Shown in pieces: positions 34,429 through 45,254 of a stretch of DNA of 64,000 bases. Below the pieces are notes generated by a model, which was not told the origin of the DNA, did not search any database, and worked only from the letters and a program-made list of their open reading frames with translations. Source of the DNA: Aureobasidium sp. EXF-3400 (lineage: Eukaryota; Ascomycota; Dothideomycetes; Dothideales; Saccotheciaceae). Where the stretch lies: positions 1-64,000 of the forward strand of contig SWBL01000051.1 of assembly GCA_024195585.1 (NCBI GenBank), written 5' to 3'. Within the stretch, counting starts at the first letter, position 1. The number at the start of each line of letters is the position of its first letter. A program made the position numbers and the translations under genes.

Positions 34429-35866
34429 TCACAGCGCAACGTCATCGAATTCGCTCGGTGCTTTGGTCGATGGCTCCTCATCGTGAGGAATCCCGATAGC
34501 CTTGAGATTGTTGACCTTAGAGGGCTCTGTAGATGCTTCATCGTTTTCTGCAGTAGGTTCCGGAACCGAGGAAGGTTCTTCGACCGGTGTAGAGGTTATT
34601 GGCTCCTTGGTTGCTGGCTCTGCGGGTTGATCTTCTACGCTGCTTGGAAGATTGCGGAAAGGAAGGTCGGAGATGGGAGCAGGCTTTTGTTGGACAGCGT
34701 TAGACTGGGAGTCAGACTGTTGAGGTTCGGGCACAGAGTCTTCCTTGGGTGGTGTGGGAGGCGCGGTGTCGACAGAGTCATCCTTGGGTGGAGGTGCAGG
34801 AACCGAATCAGGCTGAGAAGTAGGGATCTCTGGAGTCTGAGTTTGCTCGGGAGTAGGTGGTGTGTGTTCGATGCGAGGACTCGAGAGTGGTGGATGCACT
34901 CTGAGTTGTTGTTGCTGAAGTTGGAGGTGTTGTTGAGAGGGTTGCGGCTGACTGCTGGGTTGTGATTGCGTCGAAGGGCGTCGCGAGTCTTGATTGACCT
35001 GGGGAGAAGGCAGGGGTTGGCTAGTGGGACCAATGTTCCGTAGTTTGGGGTCGGCATCGAGGTAGTAAGCGCGGACACCGACTATGCGCCCTTCGCGCTC
35101 GCAGCCCTTTAGCCAGTCGGGAACCACGACGGGCACGTTCATGTCGCCAGCCTTCTCCCAAGCCTGACCACGACCTTCTGTACAGACGAAGTGGGTCGTG
35201 TCAATACGCAATGTATCAATCATCTTCGCGCCGATGCGATCAACAGTGGCTTGTAGGTCGTCGCGCAATTGCTGGGGCATAATGCCAGGAGTGATGGTGA
35301 TACCGGTCAGATCGGTCATCTTGTGAGTACGGACAGTCAGACGTTCGCTAGTGTACGTGCCGGCTGATGTGCGCAGGACGAGGTGGAAGGTGTATTCGGT
35401 GTCGACAGCCAGACCTGAGATCTTTGTGCTCAGCTTGTCGCGAGGGATGTTGCCAGCCTTGCTGCCATTGCGGTACAGGCTCAGACTGCGCAACTCTGCT
35501 GTTGCTAGCTGAACGGGATCCCACTCAAGTACGACCGAGGTTTGCGTGGCATTGCGACAGCGCAGGACGGGAGCAGAGGGTGAGTGGATGCCGAAGGTCG
35601 AGTAGATGTCTTCCTGAAGGGCGTCGAATTGTTGAACAGCCTTCTCTTCAGCTGTCTCGTTGCGGGCTACGTTGATGTCTACGATTGAGCCGGATGTGAT
35701 GTCGGCGGGCAGCAGAATGGATGGAAACTCAATCTGTTGTGCACATTAGTCCTTGGTCGACGTCTCCTTTTGGGCCAGGACTATGTGCCCATACCAATCG
35801 CTTATCTTCGGTGAGCAGGACGGCCACACCGGCGTCGACTTTGCCCACGGTCAATGACACGAGCAT
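34429..35866 (-). CDS. CHS5: Exomer scaffold CHS5 (FN3-BRCT)
   Basis: Two exons, 35795-35866 and 34429-35733 (61-nt intron), 458 aa. The start is MLVSLTVGKVDAGVAVLL, spliced to EDKRLIEFPSILLPAD, the conserved N-terminal dimerisation segment of Chs5. It is followed by an FN3 domain (SAPVLRCRNATQTSVVLEWD to TYTSERLTVRTH), then a BRCT domain (LTGITITPGIM, RIDTTHFVCTEGRGQ, VPVVVPDWLKGCEREGR). After about residue 210 it is Pro/Gln/Ser/Glu-rich and disordered. Chs5 is the core of the exomer coat at the trans-Golgi, which sends chitin synthase and other cargo to the cell surface. The fit to the family is excellent. Confidence 0.95.
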
Positions 35867-38259
35867 CTTTTGGTTACGTTGATCGTCGTTGACGGTCTGC
35901 TATACCCGCGTGTTGATGTCTCGCTGGCCTTGAGCTGGTGAGAAGGGTCCAAGCGCGTTCCTTGAGCGCGTCGTCATCACGCATCTTCGAGGAAGTCACA
36001 ACCGCCGACTTCACTTTCTACAACTCCTCGCTCTCTGCAACCTCTATTGCTTTCTTTCTGTGCCGCCTTGTTACGGAAATCTCCTGTCTTCCGTTTGTTG
36101 AGGCCTACCTCACACACTACGTACGCTGCATTGGCAGATCCTCATGACCGCATTGAACAGGCCTGAAAGCACCAACACCATCTGCTTGATCACTTGACCA
36201 CAGTTTCATGAAAACATGCTCATTGCACAAAGGCGTCATCTACTCAAGTCATCGCATGCTCGGCCATGTCCAAGTCCATGCTCCTCCGTGACTCTGAGGG
36301 CAGTGCGAGAACGGACTACTGCTTGTTGATACCGAAATGCTGAATATTCCGCCTCGGTTCCTGACACCACGACGTCTCCGCTACCAGCCAAACCTTGCTG
36401 TCAGATGTCCGCCACGTGCAGTCTGTTCTGTTTTGACCATTGTAACGCCTTAACTTTTGTCAGCTTGGCCTTGTCTTCCATTACGTCTGTACAAGCCGCA
36501 CCATCAAACCAATTCCACCAGTACCACCATGAATATCGTCAACCGTTGTTCATGGCAAGGGCAGATCTCAACGTCAGCTGAGCTTCTCGGAAACATACCA
36601 CCCACTGTCGAACGCCATCTGTCTTGATGCACCAAATCAAAGACCATCGTGGGCACAAAGTACACTTTGGACATCAATGCTTCATGTTCCAAGAATCTTA
36701 AACAGCTGTACGCGCAATCCCTGAGCATCCGAAGCAACATACATGACCGCTTTGGACGAGGTACACGAGTAGAACGCATACAATCAAGGTACCAGCCTCA
36801 GGAGCAGTCCTAAGTCTCAACCGCTCAGTCTCGCTTCGAATCCTTGCTCGCTGTTCAACGAGCCATGCGGTTGACCGAGGCAACTTTGCTTCGTATACGG
36901 CCCATCGTTTCGGTCCAGGACCGAGGATGACCTCAGGGCAGCAATATCTACAGAGTTTCGTCCACGGAATATCCAGATGGCCTGATATGCAGGGATTCTC
37001 GAAAGGAAGGCTCTCGCAGCTGTCGATCATGATTGATCTTCCTATCAACCGCGAGCTGCGAAACACGATCCTGTCGTACCAATCTTGACCGTCGCTGTTC
37101 GGTGGGCAAACTGTTCGGCTTTTCGAGGCCGGGGTGAAGTATCGACAGGCCTTCAAAACAACCGGGCTCCACCTCGAAACAGCGAGCATAGAACCTTGCA
37201 GTCCAGATCTCGTCTTTTCTTTGCTGTCCACTGAAGATCTCCACAGATCCAGCTCGTGGACATTCCGCTACATGGAACAATAGCGTGTATTAGTGTGGGG
37301 GATGAGTGCTTTTTCGCAGAGCCCTAACATTGTCTCTGACTGAGATGGTCTTTCATCACTTGTAAAAGTGCGATCGACCGGCAAGCAGTAGCGTGTGATC
37401 AGGTTGGAAATAGGTCGGAAGGCGCCGCGGCTGTTTGAAGTTGCTAGGTGAAACGTGCCAAGCCGAAGCTTGCTCCAACTCCAACCCGGATTCAGCGACA
37501 ACAACCAAATCCGATGGTCGCTCTTGCCTGATACTGCTCGAAAGTCCTTCCGAAAACTATCGCGACAATGATTCAATCCACGCATCGGCCCAATTCTCCT
37601 CACTGGGAGATAATTAGCAAATGAACAAATAACTCGAGCAAGTTCTGGCGGTATGAAGAACCATGCGCCTGAAACTCGCGATCTTGCTGCGAAGATGATC
37701 AATCGTCCTTACTGCCCGAGAATGGAAGTTCTCAAAATAGACCTTCCCTTGTGGCCGGCTGCATACTGACTTGGAAGCAATATCGACTGACTGGAATTAA
37801 TTGATCTACAGCGACAAAGTGAGGTTCTGTTCAAGAGCCGTGCGAATGGCGTTATCGCACCCAGGATCATGTCACCCCAGCTCAAGTCAAGGTCGTCTAC
37901 CAGTTTCAGCCATCTACAGCTCCACACCCGTAACACCATCCTGCATAGCGTTGCTTCTAGGGAGTGTTACTGTTTGAAGTCCTCAACCAAGCCTCGGTAG
38001 CTCAACCTTGTCACCTCGATTCCAGACTCACAGACCTTGACGGAGAGTCAGTCTCTGAGACGCACCTAACCACTGAATACTATAAGTATCTGCTGGTTCT
38101 TCGACATGAACCAACTCATCCAGCATCACATCTTCTTCTCACCTTCTCTGGTTCAACTGCTCAAGCCGGTCTCGACAGTTCACTACTCGTTCATTCTTGC
38201 TTAACCTCTTGCACTTCTATACATCTTCAATCGTTTGAACTCAACATCCCTTTGACAAT
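35867..38259. other. Long gene-poor stretch with eroded coding fragments
   Basis: About 2.4 kb. The proximal part is the CHS5 promoter. The distal part, near 37960-38259, contains the cutinase promoter, with a TATAAGTA element at 38081, about 180 nt before the ATG. Between them lies an eroded minus-strand gene (separate entry). No RNA gene was seen. Confidence 0.4.
36698..37702 (-). pseudogene. Possible eroded hypothetical gene
   Basis: Three minus-strand frames read as plausible protein in succession: 37268-37702 (ISNLITRYCLPVDRTF, GLCEKALIPHTNTRYC), 36948-37280 (FHVAECPRAGSVEIFSG, ARFYARCFEVEPGCFEGLSI) and 36698-37231 (GHLDIPWTKLCRYCCPEVIL, AVYEAKLPRSTAWLVEQR). The first two could be joined by an intron near 37270. 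The second and third need a frame change around 37150 with no good intron. I do not recognise the family. It may be a frameshifted relic, or a real gene with exons I mis-set. Confidence 0.3.
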
Positions 38260-40695
38260 ATGAGATACTCACTTACAACTGCAGCTCTGGCTTTCGCCAT
38301 CTGCTCTATCGCTGCCCCTGTTGCCAACGGTGGCGACTATGGTTCTCTGTCTGGTACAGGAGCTGCAGGTGCTTCCGGCAACAGCTATGGCTCTACTGAG
38401 GTTTCTCCCTCTGGCTCGGCCGGAGTTGGAGCAAACATTGGTGGATCTGGATCTGGCTCAGGATCCGCAGATGTAGGCGCATCAGGTGGCGTAGGTGGAT
38501 CGGGTTCAGCAGGCCTGGGAGCCCACGCAGGTGCAGGCGGCGCAGCAGGTCTTGGAGGCCATGCCGGCATTGGCGGTGATCACTCTGGCCACGCCGGTCT
38601 TGGTGCATCTCTGGGCGGCGGTGCCTCGGGTCTCGCTGGAGGACTCGCCGGACTTGGCCTTGGTCATGAGGGAGGTCTGTCTGCTGGTCTTGGAGGTAGC
38701 GGACATGGCGGCCTAGGTGCTGGAATTGGAGGCAGCGCTTCGCCTTCGATTGGAGCCGGCATTGGAGGAGGAGCTCTGCCATCTATTGGAGCTGGTATTG
38801 GAGCTGGAGGTTCGGCAGCACCATCGATCGGAGCCAGCATCGGAGGAGCAGCCTCGCCGTCGATCGGCGCTGGGCTTGGTGGCTATGCCTCACCTTCAGG
38901 CTCAGCATCGTTGGGCGGTGGCCTTGGTGGTCTCGCACACGGCGGCTTGGGTGCAGGACTTGGAGGAGCCGGCGGTCTTCTCGGAGGCCTTGGCGGAAGC
39001 GGCCATGGAGGTTTTGGTCTAGGAGGCAGTGGAAGCGGCCACGGTGGTCTGGGAGCCGGAGCGGGACTGGGCGGAAGCGGTTCAGCTGGTGCCAGTGGCT
39101 CAGGTGACGTTTCTGGAAACGCTGGAGGCGATACTCAGGTTGATGCCTCAGGTTCGACCCCCACCTACGGCAGTGGCAGTCCCTCATCTCCTAGCGAGAG
39201 CTCTTCTCCTTCGCCTTCAGACACCGAGAGCGGAGCTGCATCCGGTTCTCCTGATGATGCTTCGCCTACTCCTTCTGATTCAGCTGCTCCCAGCTACGGC
39301 TCTGACAGCTCGTCTGCCCCTACTGACAGCTCGTCTGCCCCCTCGGACACAGAGACAGACGCCGCATCGGCTTCTCCTAGCGATGCAGCCTCTGCCCCTA
39401 CTTACGGCGAGAGCGGCTCCGTCGCAGATGCAAATGGTTCTGCTGCAGCACCCATGTACGGCTCTGGCAACTCGGCCCCTGCTCCCAGCGAGTCTGCAGT
39501 AGATGCTGCCTCTGGCACTCCTACTGATGCATCTTCTGCACCTGCAACCTCTGCCCCTACTCTTCCTCTGGCCACTGGTGCATCTGGCAGCACCTACAAG
39601 TCATACATCAAGCGTCAGTCCTACGACTCATCTTCGTCATCTGGCGGCCTTGGTGCTCTCACTGGTGGAAGTGGACTTGGTGCACTTGGCAGCGGTCTCG
39701 GAAGTCTTCCTAGCTTGGGTGGAAGCTCTGGCGGTCTCGGTGCTCTGACTGGTGGAAGTGGACTCGGTGGTCTGACCAGTGGACTTGGCGGTCTTGGTGG
39801 ACTTGCAGGACTTGGTGGTTCAGGTACCGGTTCAGCTGGCGCTGCTTCGACCGGAACTGCTTCTTCATCGGGCGGTCTGGGTGGTCTGGGTGCTCTTGGA
39901 AGTGGACTTGGTGGCTTGGGTGGCGCTTCATCTTCAGGTAGCCAGTATTCCAAGTAGAAAACGTCAATACACATCGCTGATAGGCGATATAGGTTCTGCT
40001 GGAAGCTCTGACTCTTCTTCAACTGGTACTGCAACTAGTGGCTTTGGCTCCCTCGGTTCTCTTAGTTCACTTACTGGTGCGGCTGGTGCTGTTCCCAGCA
40101 ATGATGTTACCGGTAACACTGGATGCAAGAAAGTGACCTTCATTTTCGCTCGCGGGTACGTGAAAATAACGATGTACACATGATGGTCCAGATCACTGAT
40201 AATTTTGTCTACAGTACAACTGAGATGGGTACCCTCGGCTCCATCGTTGGTCCCGGTCTTGCTTCAGCCCTAGTCAAGGACACCGGCTCCTGCGCCGTCC
40301 AAGGTATCGATTACCCAGCTGATGCCGCCGGCAACGCCAACATGGGAGCCTCTGGTGGCCCCAAGATGGCCGCTCTAGCAACCCAAGCACTCAAACAATG
40401 CCCCGACACCAAAATCATCCTCGGCGGCTACTCTCAAGGCGCCATGGTAGTCCACAATGCCCTTGGCTCCATCGACGGCTCCAAGATTGCTGCCGTGACT
40501 GCATTCGGCGACCCCATGAATGGACAGAGCTTCAAAGGTGTGGATGATAGTAAGGTTGTTCGTTACTGTGGGTCTTCGGACTTTGTGTGTGATCTTACTG
40601 GAAAGACTCAGGGAAGTGGGTCGCATCTTTCTTATGGATCTAATCTTGCTGAGGCGGCTTCTCGTTTGAGCCAGATTGTTGGTGTCAAGGCTTGA
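38260..40695 (+). CDS. Cutinase with very long Gly/Ser/Ala-rich N-terminal extension
   Basis: Secreted alpha/beta-hydrolase that cuts cutin esters. Three exons, 38260-39937, 39984-40155 and 40215-40695 (introns 46 and 59 nt), 776 aa. The stop at 39955-39957 lies inside intron 1. Splicing gives SSSGDIGSAGSSD, and the second splice gives IFARGTTEMGTLG. It has a signal peptide (MRYSLTTAALAFAICSIA), then about 580 residues of Gly/Ser/Ala repeats with two styles: GLGGxGxG arrays and SSPSPSD-type Ser/Pro/Asp stretches. A KR-Q site (YIKRQSYDSS) may be cut by Kex2. The catalytic domain starts at about 605 (NTGCKKVTFIFARG). The nucleophile Ser is in GGYSQG (about 690), Asp in CGSSDFVCD and His in GSHLSYGSN. 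The domain itself is standard; the extension is exceptional. Confidence 0.9.
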
Positions 40696-41482
40696 TCGGG
40701 TTGGTGGTGATCTTTAGTATGTGGGAGGTTGGCTCATGTTGTCAGTCTGGTTCAGGTCCTCTTACGAGTCGACCTGTTTCTTTCGTGTCTTTCTGTCTTT
40801 TTTCTTTTTTTCGAAGAATAAGAGTGTTTGGCTCATCATATCCAATTGAATGTTCTTAAACTCACAGCACACGTGCAAGAATACGGTTATATGGATAGCC
40901 TTAGCAGTGGAACGTACCCATTACCAGTATTTTAAATCCTCCCAACATCGTAATTCTCATGCAACCAGACTCCAAAAGAATACGACGTTTTGCACTGGTC
41001 AAGACATTGCTAGAAGCAGTCTGTTGCACCAGATCTGTCCGAGTTTCTATATGAAAAGGTGAGTCTCGAGAGTGATGAGAAAGGAAAAGAAATAAACATA
41101 TCGAAAGCAGAAAGTACGGTTTGGATAGCTGCATAAAGCACCGAAACGAAACTATTCTAGACTTGGAAGGTTGTCTCAATATTCCGATGCCTTGAGTGCC
41201 AAAGAATGTTCAAGTTGTAGCTAACTCATGGAAAGTGCAACGATACTTCCCAGAATTCAATGATTTCCATGGACAGACATTACGCTGTTTACCTGTTTGT
41301 GGTTTTCGCTGGGAAGGAGCCATGCATTTTGACAGCTGAGAAGTTGCTGTAGCTTAGTATGCAAGAAGGAGCGATCGCGGAATTGTGACGATTTTGAGCG
41401 TATGAGAACATCTAGAGTATATCATTATTTTGTTGTTTGCGTAACTAGATCGTCTAGCTTTTAACTTCCTCGTCCAAAACAT
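40696..41482. other. Convergent intergenic region
   Basis: 3' flanks of the cutinase and ARC1 genes, with a T-rich run (CTTTTTTCTTTTTTTCG, 40798-40814) after the cutinase. No gene supported. Confidence 0.4.
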
Positions 41483-42911
41483 TTATCGGACGGTGGCGCC
41501 AGCAAGCGACTTGACAGTGCAAACACCCGACTTGGTCTTGAGCTGTCTAACACCGCTATCACCCTTCTCGACAAGCTGAGGCACGGCCGAGACCTCGAAA
41601 GCAACCTCGAGGTTCTCAGTAGTGGTGAAGCCAGGCTGGAAGGCCTCCCAAATCTTCTTCTTGGGGTTGAGAACGGACTCGGGCTCGCCTTCGTAGCCAT
41701 CGAAGTAGACGCGATCGCCAGCGACAGCACCTTCAGGGACGTTGACGAGTTCGACGGGGCCGCCGTGGTGGTCCTCCTCGCCCTCCTTGACGCGTGGTGA
41801 GGCGGCAAGGACCATAGCGCAGGACTTGATGCCACGCATGGTGACGGGCTTGAGGTTGCAGACGGTGACGATCTTACGGCCTTGCATCTCCTCAAGGGGA
41901 ACGAGACCATTGAGACCAGAGCAGACGGTACGGCAGGTCTGGCCCTCGTACTCTTCGGTGTTGTCGGTGCCGGGAGCATCGCCGACGTTGATGGTGGAGA
42001 CGTACAAGCTGTCGGCGTTGGGGTGGCGGATGGCCTTGAGGATGTGACCGATACGGAGATCGATGAGGGCGGGCGAGAAGGGCTTCTCGGGAGCAGCGGG
42101 GGCCTTGGGCTGCTTGGGAGCCTTCTCCTTCTTTGCCTTCTTCTCGGTCTTCTTGCTCACACCAGGAGTCTCAGCGCCGACAGCATCGGCGACCTTCTCA
42201 CCAGCAGCCTTAGCCTGGTCCTTGACCTTCTCAGCCTGCTCGGTGGCCTTGTCAGCGACCGACTTCTGCTGGGTCTCAGGGGCAGCTGCCGAAGTGACGG
42301 TTGCACCAGCGTTAGCAGCACTGGTAGCACCCTGAGCAGCCAATTCCTTCTCCTTCTTCTTGCGCTCCTTCTCAGCCTTCAGGTCGATGGGCTTGATGTT
42401 GAAAATGATGTTGTCCTGGTCGATCTTGACCTTCTCAGAGTCGTCGACCTTCAGGCCGAAGAGAGGAGAGTTCTGGACGAAGTCGGCGTGACGGACAATG
42501 TGGTGGTATCCCTGCTCGCCAGTGCGCTGCTCGTCTGACCAAGAAGCAATGACGGGAGCAACACGAGCGTAGAGGGCAATGTCGGCGACCGAAGGCTTGG
42601 AGCCGAGGAGGGTTGTGCGAGTGCTGAGGTGGGTGTTGAGCGAAGACAGGCGCTCGGCAGTCTTAGCAGCGTCCTCGGTGGAGGAAGCAATGTGGGAGGA
42701 AGTGATGAGCCATTGCTCAATCTCGGTCTTCTCGTTGGTCGAGTACTGATGGAAGAATATCAGAGCTGATGACTTAGTAGTGTGGACAGCTACGCACCTC
42801 GGCCTTGGGGAAGAGCGACTGCGACAACTTGATCATGTCACCCTCAAGCTCGGGGGTCTGAGGGTAGGCCTTCTGGAGAAGCGCTCTGGACTTGTCGTCG
42901 AGGGTAGCCAT
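41483..42911 (-). CDS. ARC1: ARC1/EMAP-II-type tRNA-binding cofactor of aminoacyl-tRNA synthetases
   Basis: Two exons, 42798-42911 and 41483-42745 (52-nt intron), 458 aa. The N-terminal third is a GST-like domain (RTTLLGSKPSVADIALYARV). The linker is Lys/Ala/Glu-rich (KKTEKKAKKEKAPKQPKAP). The C-terminal part is a tRNA-binding OB-fold of the EMAP-II type: LIDLRIGHILKAIRHPNADS, LYVSTINVGD, CRTVCSGLNGLVPLEEMQG, IVTVCNLKPVTMRGIKSCAM. This is the Arc1/p43 layout. In yeast, Arc1 brings tRNA to MetRS and GluRS and keeps them in the cytosol. A longer C-terminal EMAP-like tail is present as in other filamentous fungi. The coding bias suggests good expression. Confidence 0.93.
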
Positions 42912-43419
42912 GTTGCGCACGTGTGTGATTGATGTGATGGATTGGAGTTTCGAGGTGTGTCGATATAGAGGCGAGAGTCTAGCTGAAGTGTTTAGAGCTC
43001 GAACGAGCTGTCTTGAGAAATGTATTGACTTCAGGTTGCCGGTGGTGACTTGCTAAAATTCCGCCGCATTCAATCCTCCATCATTGCCCAAAACCCCGCC
43101 ATCGGAACAAGCCGACCATCACCTGTCACTCAATGCATTCAGCTCCACAGAGTCATTGGCAGGAGTAGACAATCAGTTCATATTATTACTTCTGACTGTT
43201 CGATGCCTATGTTATATCCACAACCACAACCAAACGCCACATGTGCCAACAGTACAGAAAAACGCTCGCCGGTCTCGAAAAGAAAGCAAGAGAACAAGAT
43301 GCAAACTCGGTGGTGTAGAAGCGAGAAGGAAAGCATTATGCGCGGCCGTTGATCTCGTAACAAGGAAAGGGCGAAGAAGAACAAGAAAAGCCGGAAGAAA
43401 GAAAAGCAGGCCAGTAGCA
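42912..43419. other. Intergenic region
   Basis: Promoter of ARC1 and 3' flank of the next minus-strand gene. Short frames on both strands look random. Confidence 0.35.
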
Positions 43420-44298
43420 CTACTCCAACCGCTCCATAAGCCCCTTCCTCACTCTCGTGTTAACCACTCCACCCACTCCGAATGCTGGCACAATGCGCGC
43501 CATTCTAGCAAACGAACTCTTTAACCAGTCTCGCCTGACTCTTGCCCATCTATCCTTGGCTCCGAGTGTACCATCTCTATTGTACAAATCCAGACCTAGC
43601 AGATGCAAAGGCGTAGAAATCAATTGCACAGCAGCAGGAGCCAGAAATTGTGCAGCTGAAGCAGCAGAAACATGCTTTTGCATGCCCTCCGATAAAGGCA
43701 GCAGTGGCGCAATCAATGGTGGCACGTTGAATGACGCAAACACGGTCAAGCAATCGCGGACAGCGAACAGCGCATAACTGGGTCCAGGAATTGGGCGTGG
43801 AGAAGACGTAGCAACGCCAAACAGTTTAGCGAACCTGCTGTCTTTATACAGACATAGCGACAGATTGGCAGATGAGGTTGCGACAAACTTTGCGGGGCCT
43901 GATGTTGTGGTTGATGCAGATTTGCCTTTCATCGTGCTGGCGCAGGTGTCGAGGGTGTTCGCCGTGATATAAGTGCCGCCGTACAGCATGAAGATCAAAG
44001 CAAAAGGCTTGGAGAAGAGAAAGTGGTGTGGTCGGAGGGCGAATGTTGCCAGAGAGTCACGAAGAGAGCGACCTAATGTTTGTCTGCCCGAAGCATTTTC
44101 AATAATGGCCTTGTCGATTGCAGTAATGACGGGAGCGACTAGGGCGGCAGCCGTTGCTGCTGATGCTGCATCTGCGCAGAGTCGTAGACCGAGGTTTTGT
44201 GTGTTCCAGAGGGATGTACTTTTTGTCGTCGTTGCTGGGTTCATCACCTCAGTCTTGAGACGAGGTTGGGATGCGCCGGGACCGGCAGCCGTACTCAT
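43420..44298 (-). CDS. Conserved-looking hypothetical, predicted mitochondrial membrane protein
   Basis: Single exon, 292 aa. It starts MSTAAGPGASQPRLKTEVMN. It contains several moderately hydrophobic helices (AATAAALVAPVITAIDKAII, FALIFMLYGGTYITANTL, FASFNVPPLIAPLLPLSEGM, AAQFLAPAAVQLISTPLHLL) and ends in a basic tail (VRRDWLKSSFARMARIVPA, then RKGLMERLE). The helix spacing and WNTQNLGLRLCADA start recall mitochondrial carrier-like proteins, but no PxD/ExxK/R signature is present. I do not recognise a named family. It is probably a real conserved fungal protein because the frame is long, single and compositionally consistent. Confidence 0.7.
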   Translation of the reverse strand: MSTAAGPGASQPRLKTEVMNPATTTKSTSLWNTQNLGLRLCADAASAATAAALVAPVITAIDKAIIENASGRQTLGRSLRDSLATFALRPHHFLFSKPFALIFMLYGGTYITANTLDTCASTMKGKSASTTTSGPAKFVATSSANLSLCLYKDSRFAKLFGVATSSPRPIPGPSYALFAVRDCLTVFASFNVPPLIAPLLPLSEGMQKHVSAASAAQFLAPAAVQLISTPLHLLGLDLYNRDGTLGAKDRWARVRRDWLKSSFARMARIVPAFGVGGVVNTRVRKGLMERLE

Positions 44299-45254
44299 TG
44301 CTTCCTAGAGGTCGGCGTGTTGTGTTCAAGAAGATGTTGCTGTCGTTCTGCATGTGACGGAGAAGCAATCACGTCGATGATTTGTTTCCTTGTCCGTCTT
44401 CCCAATCCTCCTCTTGTTTCGTAGTTTGTCCACTTGGGCACTCAGGTCGTGCGAGAAAAAAGAATGTTGCTCTTATCAGTTGGTAAGCAGTTTGCGTGGG
44501 GGACTGCACTTCTTGTATGACGCGTTTTCGGCTGGGAGTCTCACCTCGCCGGCCACCGGGACAATATCCGCCGAACTAAGACTCCGACCTCGCTCTCTGC
44601 AACGAGCCGTTCCTATCTATCGTCCTTATCGTCAACTGTGTTATAGGAGACTTGAATAGTATATGACTCACCCGAGGTAACTGCACAATGAGAAAAGTAG
44701 CGAGCCTATTTGCATTGAGAGTTCTGAAGCTGAACTTTGATCTCCCAACCAGCGGTACACTGTTCATCTGAGTATATATGTCACGAAGGAGAGACTGCAG
44801 AAAGGATAGTTCAAGGACTTTGAATTGAGTTTTGAATTATAGCAGGGACAGCAATGCTAGTGGATAGCTCCTTCTCTGCATGATGAGACCCAAAACTTCT
44901 TTGTACCGAATCCCGACTAAGGTTCCACCTCAACCTCTAACCCATCTTGGCCAGTATGATCGAGCGAAATCTTAGGACTCTCTTTATGGTCTGCAGTCGC
45001 CGTCTGTAACGGAACCCGATATCTCCAGCCTCCCATCGCAGACCGAATGTGCTGAATATGCAATGACGAGCGCTTCTTTCGTAATCGCAGTCTTTGTTGC
45101 TGGCCTGTATGAGACTCTCATGTAGAAACCCGACAGTCGTGTTGAAGAGAAAGAAAATGTTGTACAATCATTCTGTGTTGCGCTTCTCTGTTGGCAATGC
45201 GTGTAATGATGAAGGTTGCACAAGTCGCGACAAAGAAGTGTAAAGGCCATTTGC
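44299..45254. other. Intergenic region
   Basis: 5' flank of the membrane protein gene and 3' flank of the Cys-rich gene. Frames at 44390-44659 and 44984-45430 are not convincing. Nothing supported. Confidence 0.35.

Noticed and set aside
34381..34965. 194-codon plus-strand frame opposite CHS5
   Set aside because: Antisense of the Pro/Gln-rich CHS5 tail; composition mirrors that low-complexity region.
39029..39748. Leu/Pro-rich alternative frames within the Gly-rich cutinase exon
   Set aside because: Frame-shifted readings of the GGN/GCN repeat codons; no start context or motif.
38260..39937. The Gly-rich repeat tract as a CRISPR or satellite array
   Set aside because: The repetition is at the protein level with varied codons; no conserved direct repeat and spacer pattern.
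39955..39957. TAG as the true end of a stand-alone Gly-rich protein gene
   Set aside because: The TAG lies within a 46-nt segment with donor, branch and acceptor sites whose removal joins the Gly-rich frame to the cutinase frame with continuous composition.
41882..42538. 218-codon plus-strand frame opposite ARC1
   Set aside because: Antisense shadow of the GC3-biased ARC1 coding sequence; Leu/Ser/Gly-rich without motifs.
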